Under the pieces are notes generated by a model that saw nothing but the letters and a program-made list of their open reading frames with translations, searched no databases and had not been told where the DNA came from. Made by a program: the position numbers and the translations under genes. A DNA stretch of 64,000 nt from Bacteroidales bacterium (GTDB lineage: Bacteria > Bacteroidota > Bacteroidia > Bacteroidales > P3), in contig JAFVBB010000004.1 of assembly GCA_017480225.1 (NCBI GenBank), positions 124,001 to 188,000 on the forward strand, in the 5' to 3' direction. Positions 55,436-62,151 of the stretch are shown in pieces; the stretch's first letter is position 1; every line of letters begins with the position of its first letter.

Positions 55436-55927
55436 CTAATACAGGTCGAGCACCTCGTAAGGGTTGCCTGCCTGCTCCACAAAGCGCATCATGTCCGCCG
55501 AAGAGATTACGAGCGATGCCCTGTTGTCATTGGGGTGGAAACTCACCTTTTCTGCTTCAAGCAGGCGGCGGTCAACAAAGAGCGTGACCTCATGGCCAGC
55601 GTCGTTGACCAGAGCAAACAGCGACACGGAGCCAGGCCTCACTCCAAGGTGGCGCATCAACCTTTCGGGACTGGCAAACGACAGCTTGCCCTGGTGCAGG
55701 CGGTGCTCCATGTCGTGAATATCCATGTCGTGGCGGCTGTCCATTATTACCAGATAGTGACGGTTGCCCTTGTGGTTGCGGAAGAAGAGGTTTTTGCAGA
55801 GCGTTGTGCCTTCGCCCCGGTAGAACTGCGCGGCAATCTCTATCGTGGGCGCCTCGGGATGCTCATAGTAGTCGAACGAGATGCCCATTCGCTCCAGGGC
55901 GGCGTATACTTGCGGTTGGCCTATCAC
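55436..55927 (-). CDS. YbaK/ProX-type aminoacyl-tRNA deacylase
   Basis: 163 residues, cytoplasmic. The YbaK/EbsC fold is recognisable by GEGTTLCKNLFFRNHKGNRH (catalytic Lys region), KLSFASPERLMRHLGVRPGS and SLFALVNDAGHEV. The length and the MGISFDYYEHP start fit the free-standing prolyl-tRNA-synthetase-associated (ProX/PrdX) group, which clears Ala from misacylated tRNA-Pro; which mischarged tRNA it takes is inference. It is transcribed alone on the minus strand. Confidence 0.9.
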   Translation of the reverse strand: MIGQPQVYAALERMGISFDYYEHPEAPTIEIAAQFYRGEGTTLCKNLFFRNHKGNRHYLVIMDSRHDMDIHDMEHRLHQGKLSFASPERLMRHLGVRPGSVSLFALVNDAGHEVTLFVDRRLLEAEKVSFHPNDNRASLVISSADMMRFVEQAGNPYEVLDLY

Positions 55928-55960
55928 TGCTTGTCTTTATGTTATTGGATTCTAACACAA

Positions 55961-56003
55961 CAATCGCCAAACCGCATAGTCTTGCTCTGCAGTTTGGCGA
56001 TTG
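55961..56003 (-). terminator. Inverted repeat after the exported protein gene
   Basis: CAATCGCCAAAC (55961-55972) and GTTTGGCGATTG (55992-56003) form a perfect 12-bp stem with a 19-nt loop, 12 bp past the minus-strand stop at 56016. The minus-strand sequence after it (TTGTTGTGTT) is only moderately U-rich. Confidence 0.65.
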
Positions 56004-56015
56004 GTAAACTGCACA

Positions 56016-56561
56016 TTAAAACTCCTTAGGGTGTATTTTCCCATAGACCTTTACGCCGCGCACAAGCGAGCTGAAGTCCGACTTGCCGACGTATGTAGCC
56101 CTGATGTAGCCCTCGCGTTGCAAGCTGAACTCGAGCTTGCGCCTCAGCAACACCTTGCGGGCGGTGACGGTGACGGTTTCCAACCTGTCAGTGGGGAAAC
56201 CCAAGGCCAAACATCCTTGCACCTCCATAGTCGTGCCCGGTGTGCTCTTATAGAATTCTTTCAACTGCTCAAGCATGGCAAGAGCCTCGGCAAGGTTGTT
56301 GCCAAGGGGAATGAAAAGCTCGCAGATGGGGTCAAAGAGCACTTGCAACACCTCGTCGCCCATACCCAAGTGGCCTACCGATAGGTAGTAGTGGTGCTGC
56401 CCGTCGTAGGGGTCGTCAAACACCTCATATTGTTCGTCTATATTCTCGTTCTCTACCTTCACCAGTTCGTTGCGTTGGTGACTCACTTTGTCTTGGGCAA
56501 AGGCCGGCGATGCTGTGAACATAAACAGGGAGGCAAGGATTATTAATAGCTTGTGTTTCAT
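56016..56561 (-). CDS. Exported protein of unknown function
   Basis: 181 residues with a clear signal peptide (about 1-22, ending SPAFAQ) and no lipobox. The mature part (DKVSHQRNELVKVENENIDE and on) mixes helix and strand, including a C-terminal GVKVYGKI strand. No family is recognised. It lies between nadA (50 bp upstream on the same strand) and the ybaK-like gene and may share a transcript with nadA. Probably periplasmic or secreted; no function can be proposed. Confidence 0.75.
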   Translation of the reverse strand: MKHKLLIILASLFMFTASPAFAQDKVSHQRNELVKVENENIDEQYEVFDDPYDGQHHYYLSVGHLGMGDEVLQVLFDPICELFIPLGNNLAEALAMLEQLKEFYKSTPGTTMEVQGCLALGFPTDRLETVTVTARKVLLRRKLEFSLQREGYIRATYVGKSDFSSLVRGVKVYGKIHPKEF

Positions 56562-56611
56562 TATTTGATAGCTTCTTTAGATTTGTACCTTTATATTATT
56601 CTCGGTGTTTT

Positions 56612-57559
56612 TTATTTGATAATGCCCAGCTGCTTGCTCATCTCGAGCATGCGCACGATGGGGCGCTTGGCGGCCTCGATTTTGGCGGCGTCCATCACAA
56701 TCTCCGGCTGCTCGTCGCGCAGGCAGCGGTAGAACTTTTCGAGAGTGTTGAGCTTCATGTAGGCGCAGTCGTCGCAGGCGCATGACTTGTCGTCGCGCAG
56801 GGTGATGAACTCCTTGTCGGGGTTCTCGCGGCGCATCTCGTAGAGGATGCCTGTCTCTGTTGCCACGATGAACTGCTTGCTGTTGTGCTGCTTAATGAAA
56901 TTGAGCATGGCCTTGGTACTGCCCACGAAGTCGGCCACACGCAGCAGGGCGGCGTTGCACTCCGGGTGAGCAACCACCGGCGCGCCGGGGTGCTCGGCCT
57001 TGAGCTTCAGTATGGCCTCGGCCTGCATGGCGTCGTGCACAGTGCACACTCCGTTCCATAGCAACATCTGTCTGCCAGTAGCCTGGTTGATGTAGCCGCC
57101 GAGGTTCTTGTCGGGCGCAAAAATAATCTTCTGGTCGGCAGGCAGCGATCTCACCAGTTTCTCGGCGTTTCCGCTGGTGCAGATGAGGTCGCTCAATGCC
57201 TTTATCTCGGCCGAGCAGTTGATGTAGGATATGACCATGTGGTCGGGGTGGGCTGCTTTGAAGGCTGCAAATTCATCAGCCTTGCAGCTCTCTGCCAATG
57301 AGCACGAGGCATCCATGTCGGGCAGCAGAACCTTACGCGTTGGATTAAGTATTTTCGCCGTCTCCGCCATGAAGTGCACCCCGCAGAAGACTATTATCGG
57401 CGCGTCGGTGCGCTGCGCCTCCTGTGCCAAAGCAAGGCTGTCGCCAACATAGTCGGAGAGTTCCTGTATCTCGTGCCGCTGGTAATAGTGGCCGAGAATC
57501 ACGGCGTTCTTTTCTTTTTTCAGTCGCAGTATTTCCTGCTTCAGTTCTTGGTCGGTCAT
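56612..57559 (-). CDS. nadA: Quinolinate synthase NadA
   Basis: 315 residues, cytoplasmic. It condenses iminoaspartate with dihydroxyacetone phosphate to quinolinate in NAD synthesis, using a [4Fe-4S] cluster. The motifs GHYYQRHEIQELSDYVGDSL, the Cys-containing VFCGVHFMAETAKIL and the C-terminal cysteine motif CACDDCAYMKLNTLEK are present, as is the active-site HPEC. No nadB or nadC is adjacent. A promoter word stands just upstream. Confidence 0.96.
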   Translation of the reverse strand: MTDQELKQEILRLKKEKNAVILGHYYQRHEIQELSDYVGDSLALAQEAQRTDAPIIVFCGVHFMAETAKILNPTRKVLLPDMDASCSLAESCKADEFAAFKAAHPDHMVISYINCSAEIKALSDLICTSGNAEKLVRSLPADQKIIFAPDKNLGGYINQATGRQMLLWNGVCTVHDAMQAEAILKLKAEHPGAPVVAHPECNAALLRVADFVGSTKAMLNFIKQHNSKQFIVATETGILYEMRRENPDKEFITLRDDKSCACDDCAYMKLNTLEKFYRCLRDEQPEIVMDAAKIEAAKRPIVRMLEMSKQLGIIK

Positions 57560-57597
57560 ATGTTGATTACTGTACTGTTGTTGCTGTAATTGAATTG

Positions 57598-57605
57598 CAA
57601 AGATA
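57598..57605 (-). promoter_or_regulatory. -7 promoter word of nadA
   Basis: TATCTTTG on the minus strand, about 40 bp before the start codon at 57559, without a clear -33 TTTG. Confidence 0.5.
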
Positions 57606-57679
57606 CGAACTTTTTCGCTTACACTGATAATGGGAGCCCAATTTTTTCAATTTTACATGTATGCCCATTGCAATGCATG

Positions 57680-58045
57680 ACAGCAATGTCAACAGCTTTT
57701 GAAAAATAATTCCTTTATTTTTATCCTTTTTTTTCTTCTTTTATTGGTTGTTAGTTTGGTTGATAAGTGAGGTAACTGTAAATTTGTCAAGGAAATTAAT
57801 AAACACCAAATAACAATTGTTTTAACAGTCCAAAATGCTGTAAACAATGAAGTTTAGTGAGATATAAACACCTTGTTGAAAGATGATGGAACAGGCATTT
57901 GTGAATAGATGAATAGTGCGGTTACGGCTGTGCAAAATTGTTGAAATCACAGGTTAAAAACAATGAGAAATCAACAGCTGACGGTTTTGAACAGCGTTTT
58001 GAACATCTGTCAACACCCGAATAAACAAGGGTTGTTGATAAAATG
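57680..58045. other. Candidate chromosomal replication origin (oriC)
   Basis: This gene-free AT-rich stretch between nadA (minus) and rpiB (plus) is crowded with DnaA-box-like words. Exact matches to TTWTNAACA lie at 57985-57993 and 57997-58005 (TTTTGAACA twice) and at 58033-58041 (TTATCAACA, minus). Single-mismatch forms lie at 57758-57766, 57874-57882 and 57939-57947. The core TCAACA/TGTTGA occurs seven times in 57561-58038. A T-rich tract (57700-57750) could be the unwinding element. The parS site is 2.4 kb away and flanking genes diverge. The classical TTATCCACA box is absent, so the call rests on the cluster and its context. Confidence 0.5.
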
Positions 58046-58080
58046 AGGGCTTTGGTGGGAGTTGGGAAGACTTTTGTTAG

Positions 58081-58088
58081 TATCTTTG
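58081..58088 (+). promoter_or_regulatory. -7 promoter word of rpiB-deoC
   Basis: TATCTTTG, 16 bp before the ATG at 58105, giving a leader of about 10 nt. TTTG words lie upstream but not at the ideal spacing. Confidence 0.55.
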
Positions 58089-58104
58089 CAAAAACATAAA
58101 ATCA

Positions 58105-58548
58105 ATGAAGGAAACAATAGTCATAGCCTGCGACCATGCGGGTTTCGATTTGAAAAAGAAAGTGATAACCCATCTTGAAGGCTTGGGATTTGCAGTGAGG
58201 GATTGTGGAACTGACAGTGCCGAAAGCTGCGACTACCCTGACTTTGCCCACAAGGCAGGAAGTGCTTTGGAAAAATGTGAGTATGCCCGTGGAATAGTGA
58301 TATGCGGCAGCGGTAACGGTGTGCAGATAACGGTCAACAAGTACCCTCATGTGCGCTGTGCCCTTTGCTGGACTCCGGAGCTTGCCAGCTTGGCACGACA
58401 GCATAACAATGCCAACTGCCTGTCGCTGCCCGCCAGGTTCATTGATGAGAACACTGCATTGCAGATAGTTGATGCTTTCCTTGAGACTCAATTCGAGGGT
58501 GGACGCCATGAACGCAGGGTTGCAAAGATAAGCCAGTTGCTTTCATGA
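58105..58548 (+). CDS. rpiB: Ribose-5-phosphate isomerase B
   Basis: 147 residues, cytoplasmic. It interconverts ribose 5-phosphate and ribulose 5-phosphate. The N-terminal IACDHAGFDLKK, the catalytic-Cys loop CGSGNGVQITVNK and the RCALCWTPELASLARQHNNAN segment with the active-site His identify RpiB. The stop overlaps the deoC start (ATGA), so both belong to one pentose/deoxyribose salvage operon. Confidence 0.95.
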   Translation: MKETIVIACDHAGFDLKKKVITHLEGLGFAVRDCGTDSAESCDYPDFAHKAGSALEKCEYARGIVICGSGNGVQITVNKYPHVRCALCWTPELASLARQHNNANCLSLPARFIDENTALQIVDAFLETQFEGGRHERRVAKISQLLS

Positions 58549-59303
58549 ACAGTGATGCTGGTGTGATGCTCAGGCTGCTGTCGTGTGTGGACAACACCAC
58601 CCTGTCTGCCCTTGACTCGGAACGCAGCGTAGAGGAATTCTGCCGTCGCACTGCCGACATGGCTCTTCTGGGAGGTATGCCGGTTGCTGCTGTATGTGTG
58701 TATCCACGGTTTGTTCCTGTTGCCAAAAAGGCGTTGTCAGGCTGTGGAGTCAATGTAGCCACAGTGGCCGGGGCCTTTCCTCACGGACAGTTGCCGTTGG
58801 AGTTGAAGATTGGTGAGGTGAAGTGGTGTGTAGAGGCTGGTGCCGACGAGGTCGATGTTGTGATCAACAGGGGGCTGATAGTGGATGGATGCTTCGAAGA
58901 GGCCAGGCGTGAGGTTGCCGCCATGAAGAGTGCCTGTGGCGACCGTTTGCTCAAGGTCATCTTGGAGTGCGGAGAACTCCCCTCCCCCACCCTGCTTCGC
59001 CGCGCTGCTATGGCTGCAATGGAGGGTGGCGCCGATTTCATAAAGACATCCACTGGTAAAATGGCCGTAGGGGCAACCCATGAGGCTGCTGCAGTTATGT
59101 TAAATTGCATTAAGGATTACGTTAAAATTAACAAAAGAACGGTCGGTTTCAAGGCAGCTGGAGGCATAAAAGACGTTGAAGACGCAAAAAAGTATGCCGA
59201 GCAAGCGGTTGAAATCATGGGAAATGACTTCTTTAATAATCAAACATTTAGGATTGGAACAAGCAGTCTCACTGCAACCCTGTCATCACTTTTAACAAAT
59301 TAA
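58545..59303 (+). CDS. deoC: Deoxyribose-phosphate aldolase
   Basis: 252 residues. A TIM-barrel class I aldolase that cleaves 2-deoxyribose 5-phosphate to acetaldehyde and glyceraldehyde 3-phosphate. The Schiff-base Lys lies in FIKTSTGK and the second active-site Lys in VGFKAAGGI; GADEVDVVINRG and VILECGEL are further family motifs. It overlaps rpiB by 4 bp and ends 58 bp before the serine palmitoyltransferase start. Confidence 0.95.
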   Translation: MNSDAGVMLRLLSCVDNTTLSALDSERSVEEFCRRTADMALLGGMPVAAVCVYPRFVPVAKKALSGCGVNVATVAGAFPHGQLPLELKIGEVKWCVEAGADEVDVVINRGLIVDGCFEEARREVAAMKSACGDRLLKVILECGELPSPTLLRRAAMAAMEGGADFIKTSTGKMAVGATHEAAAVMLNCIKDYVKINKRTVGFKAAGGIKDVEDAKKYAEQAVEIMGNDFFNNQTFRIGTSSLTATLSSLLTN

Positions 59304-59306
59304 TTC

Positions 59307-59337
59307 ATTGCCAAGTGTCAGAAATTTCGTTAATTTG
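59307..59337 (+). promoter_or_regulatory. Promoter candidate of the serine palmitoyltransferase gene
   Basis: ATTG (59307-59310), 19 bp, then TTAATTTG (59330-59337), each one mismatch from consensus, 24 bp before the ATG at 59362. Confidence 0.45.
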
Positions 59338-59361
59338 CAGTTCGAAAAACACAGCAGAAGT

Positions 59362-60552
59362 ATGAAACCGCTACAGGCAAAGTTGTCTCAATACACCTAC
59401 CCCCAGGAGATGAGAGCCCTGGGTATTTATCCTTATTTCACTCCTATTTGCAGCGAGCAGAACACCGAGGTCTACGTAACCGGGCACGACAGTCCGGTGC
59501 TGATGTTCGGAAGCAACAGCTACCTCGGCCTCACCAACGACCTCAGGCTCAAGGAGGCCGCCAAGCGTGCCATCGACAAGTACGGCACAGGCTGCGCTGG
59601 CTCGCCCTTTCTCAACGGCACACTCGACATTCACATCCAGCTGCAGGACGAGCTGGCCGAGTTCCTCGGCAAGGACGGTGTGATGCTCTTCTCGGCAGGT
59701 TTCCTGGCCAACAGCGGTGTGATACCCAATGTTGTAAGCCGTGGCGACTACCTCTTCTACGACGAGCGTGTGCACGCCTCAATCATGGAGGGCAAATTGA
59801 TTACTTACGCCACAACAAAGAAGTACCGCCACAACGACATGGCCGACCTCGAGCGCGTGCTGCATAAGGCTCCGGCTGAGGCGTCAAAGCTGGTTGTGAC
59901 CGACGGTGTGTTCTCCATGGAAGGCGACGTTGCTCACGTGGACAAGATGGTGGATATATGCAACCGCTACGGTGCGACTCTCATGGTCGACGAGGCTCAC
60001 GGCCTGGGTGTTTTCGGACGCGAGGGACGCGGCACGTGCGACCACTTCGGCAAGCTGAACGACGTAGAGCTCGTTATGGGCACATTCAGCAAAAGCCTGG
60101 CCTCGGTGGGCGGATTCATAGCGGCCGACAAGGAAACCATCAACTGGATGAAGCACTCGGTGAGGCCCTACATCTTCACCGCGTCAATCACCCCGGCCAG
60201 CACCGCCTCTGTGCTCGAAGCCCTGCACATTATGCGCAGCGAGCCTGAACGCAACGCCAAGCTGTGGGACAACCAGCGCTATGCCTACAAGGCCTTCAAG
60301 GACCTCGGTTTCGAGATTGGCAACACCAGCACGCCAATCATCCCGCTTTTCATACGCGACAATGTGAAGACATTCACCATCACCCACGAGCTGCTGGAGG
60401 ACGGCGTCTTCGTCACGCCGGTCATCTCGCCTGCCGTGCCTGGCGACGAGACCCTCATCCGCTTCGCCCTTATGGCCACCCACAGCCACGAGCAGATAGA
60501 CATCGGGGTGGAGAAAATCTACAAAGCCTTCAAAAAACAGGAAGTGCTCTGA
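59362..60552 (+). CDS. spt: Serine palmitoyltransferase (alpha-oxoamine synthase family)
   Basis: 396 residues from the ATG at 59362; an upstream in-frame ATG at 59308 sits over the promoter. This PLP enzyme condenses serine with a long-chain acyl-CoA to 3-ketosphinganine, the entry to sphingolipids. The core shows SYLGLTNDLRLKEAA, GTGCAGSPFLNGTLDIH, MVDEAHGLGVFGREGRG and the Schiff-base Lys in GTFSKSLASVGGF. The family also contains KBL, BioF and HemA, but sequence type and host point to SPT. Its partner is the GNAT-fold gene downstream; a terminator-like hairpin lies between them. Confidence 0.88.
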   Translation: MKPLQAKLSQYTYPQEMRALGIYPYFTPICSEQNTEVYVTGHDSPVLMFGSNSYLGLTNDLRLKEAAKRAIDKYGTGCAGSPFLNGTLDIHIQLQDELAEFLGKDGVMLFSAGFLANSGVIPNVVSRGDYLFYDERVHASIMEGKLITYATTKKYRHNDMADLERVLHKAPAEASKLVVTDGVFSMEGDVAHVDKMVDICNRYGATLMVDEAHGLGVFGREGRGTCDHFGKLNDVELVMGTFSKSLASVGGFIAADKETINWMKHSVRPYIFTASITPASTASVLEALHIMRSEPERNAKLWDNQRYAYKAFKDLGFEIGNTSTPIIPLFIRDNVKTFTITHELLEDGVFVTPVISPAVPGDETLIRFALMATHSHEQIDIGVEKIYKAFKKQEVL

Positions 60553-60564
60553 CACGCAGACCAC

Positions 60565-60602
60565 AGAATGCCATTCCCAGCCCGGCGCAGGAATGGCATT
60601 CT
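60565..60602 (+). terminator. Hairpin between spt and the GNAT-fold gene
   Basis: AGAATGCCATTCC (60565-60577) and GGAATGGCATTCT (60590-60602) form a perfect 13-bp stem. The tail CTCGTTA is weakly U-rich, so partial termination is possible. Confidence 0.6.
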
Positions 60603-60659
60603 CTCGTTATGAGCAAACCGCAACAAGAAACTGTCAATCAAAGAATAGGAAAACACCAC

Positions 60660-61781
60660 ATGGCCGACATCGTAATCAGCCCGGTTAAAAACCGCGGCGA
60701 CCTGCGCAAATTCATCGCTTTCCCCAACAAGCTTTTCAAGAACGTGCCGAGCTATATACCGGCGCTTAATTTTGACGAGAAGAACCTGCTCTCATCGAAA
60801 AACCCCTCGCTTGAGCACTCGGAGCGCGAGCTCTTCCTTGCCCGCAGGGATGGCAAGGTGGTGGGGCGCGTGGCAGCCATCATCAACCACTCGGTTAACA
60901 AGCAGTGGAACAAGCGTGCAGTGCGCTTCGGGTGGTTCGACTTCGTCGAGGACTACGACGTCTTCTCGGCGCTGCTCGACAAGGTGGTGGCCTATGGCCG
61001 TGAGCACGGCATGGACGAGATCGAGGGGCCTTTCGGCTTCACCGACATGGACAAGGAATGCTGGGCTATCGACAACTTCGACGCCAGGCAGAACATATCG
61101 ACGCTCTACAACCCGGAGTACTACGTGCGCTTCATCGAGCGTGCGGGCTACGAGATTAAGTGCCGCTGGCAGCAATATTCCATGCAGGCCGACCAGCCCG
61201 TGCCCGACAAGGTGGCCCGCCTCAACAAGCTCATCATGGAGAAGTACCACCTGCACCTGGTCAAGGTGAAGCGCCGCAAGGACATCTACCCCTACGCCTG
61301 GCAGTTCTTCCACGCCATCAACGACTCTTTCAAGGACCTCTACGACTTCGTGCCGATGACCGAGAAGGAGATTGCGGTCTACATCAAGGAATACATACCC
61401 TTCGTCAACCTCAACTTCGTGCAGTTTGTGGTCGACGAGAACGACCATCTCGTCGGCTTCGGCCTCTCCATACCCGACCTTAACTCGGCCTACAAGAAGG
61501 CCAACGGCAGCCTCTTCCCGTTTGGCTGGTACCACATACTGCGCGCTTTCCGCAAGTTCGACACCATCGACCTCCTGCTCAACGGGGTGCTGCCCGAATG
61601 GCAGAAGCGTGGCGTGCACAGCATCTACTACAGCGACATGAACGAGGCAGCCATCAAGTACGGCGTCCACACGGCCTACACCAACCCGCAGATTATTGGC
61701 AACGAGGCCGTAAAAATATGGGAGACGCAGTATCACACCAAGCCGCTGATGCAGCGCGCCGTATTCGGCAAGTCGATATGA
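60660..61781 (+). CDS. GNAT-fold N-acyltransferase-like protein next to spt
   Basis: 373 residues from the ATG at 60660, preceded by AATAGGAAAAC; another ATG at 60609 lies only 7 bp after the hairpin. An N-terminal region (FPNKLFKNVPSYIPALNFDE) is followed by ERELFLARRDGKVVGRVAAI and MDEIEGPFGFTDMDKECWAI, and later by a typical GNAT strand (FVQFVVDENDHLVGFGLSIP). I recognise it as a conserved Bacteroidetes protein of the acyl-CoA N-acyltransferase superfamily. Established knowledge: bacterial ceramide synthase of Caulobacter belongs to this fold; that this gene N-acylates sphinganine is inference from its position. Confidence 0.75.
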   Translation: MADIVISPVKNRGDLRKFIAFPNKLFKNVPSYIPALNFDEKNLLSSKNPSLEHSERELFLARRDGKVVGRVAAIINHSVNKQWNKRAVRFGWFDFVEDYDVFSALLDKVVAYGREHGMDEIEGPFGFTDMDKECWAIDNFDARQNISTLYNPEYYVRFIERAGYEIKCRWQQYSMQADQPVPDKVARLNKLIMEKYHLHLVKVKRRKDIYPYAWQFFHAINDSFKDLYDFVPMTEKEIAVYIKEYIPFVNLNFVQFVVDENDHLVGFGLSIPDLNSAYKKANGSLFPFGWYHILRAFRKFDTIDLLLNGVLPEWQKRGVHSIYYSDMNEAAIKYGVHTAYTNPQIIGNEAVKIWETQYHTKPLMQRAVFGKSI

Positions 61782-61880
61782 GAGGGAGAGCGTAGGCGAC
61801 TACAGTCGGCATGGCCGACGGCAAGGTGGCTTCGAGCCCTGCGCGGGCGGCTCTGTGGTGGTGCTGACTCCGTGTAAAGA

Positions 61881-61972
61881 CCGTCTGTTCTCCGATTGTT
61901 CTTCGATTGTTCTTCGATATTAAATCGAAGAACAATCGAAGAACAATCGGAGAACAATCGAAGAACAGACGG
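61881..61972. repeat. Palindromic 11-mer repeat element, copy E, with tail
   Basis: The left arm begins CCGTCTGTTC and has only three 11-bp units; the right arm has four and ends CAGACGG; the centre is ATTAA. The tail (about 61973-62014: GTGTTGATATGGC, GATGCTTTTGC, GCCTGGTTTTCA) is shared with B and C. It lies in the gene-free stretch 61782-62151, which otherwise shows only a weak promoter word (AATCTTTG, 62081-62088). Confidence 0.95.
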
Positions 61973-62151
61973 TGTTGATATGGCTTTGATGCTTTTGCAG
62001 CCTGGTTTTCAGTGTGATACAAGGATTGGTAATTATAATCATCTGTAAATCAGCGGAGTATTGCTCCACATCACAGGGCAATCTTTGCGTGTTTGCCGCG
62101 CAATAAAGGTCGCGCGCGGGCGTTAAGTCGAAAAACAACCAGTTTCAGAGA

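Noticed and set aside
61881..61972. Repeat elements as coding sequence (peptides with NNRRTIEEQS)
   Set aside because: Because the period is not a multiple of three, all frames through the array stay open and give similar peptides. No supported gene runs into a copy in frame, so the reading is an artefact.
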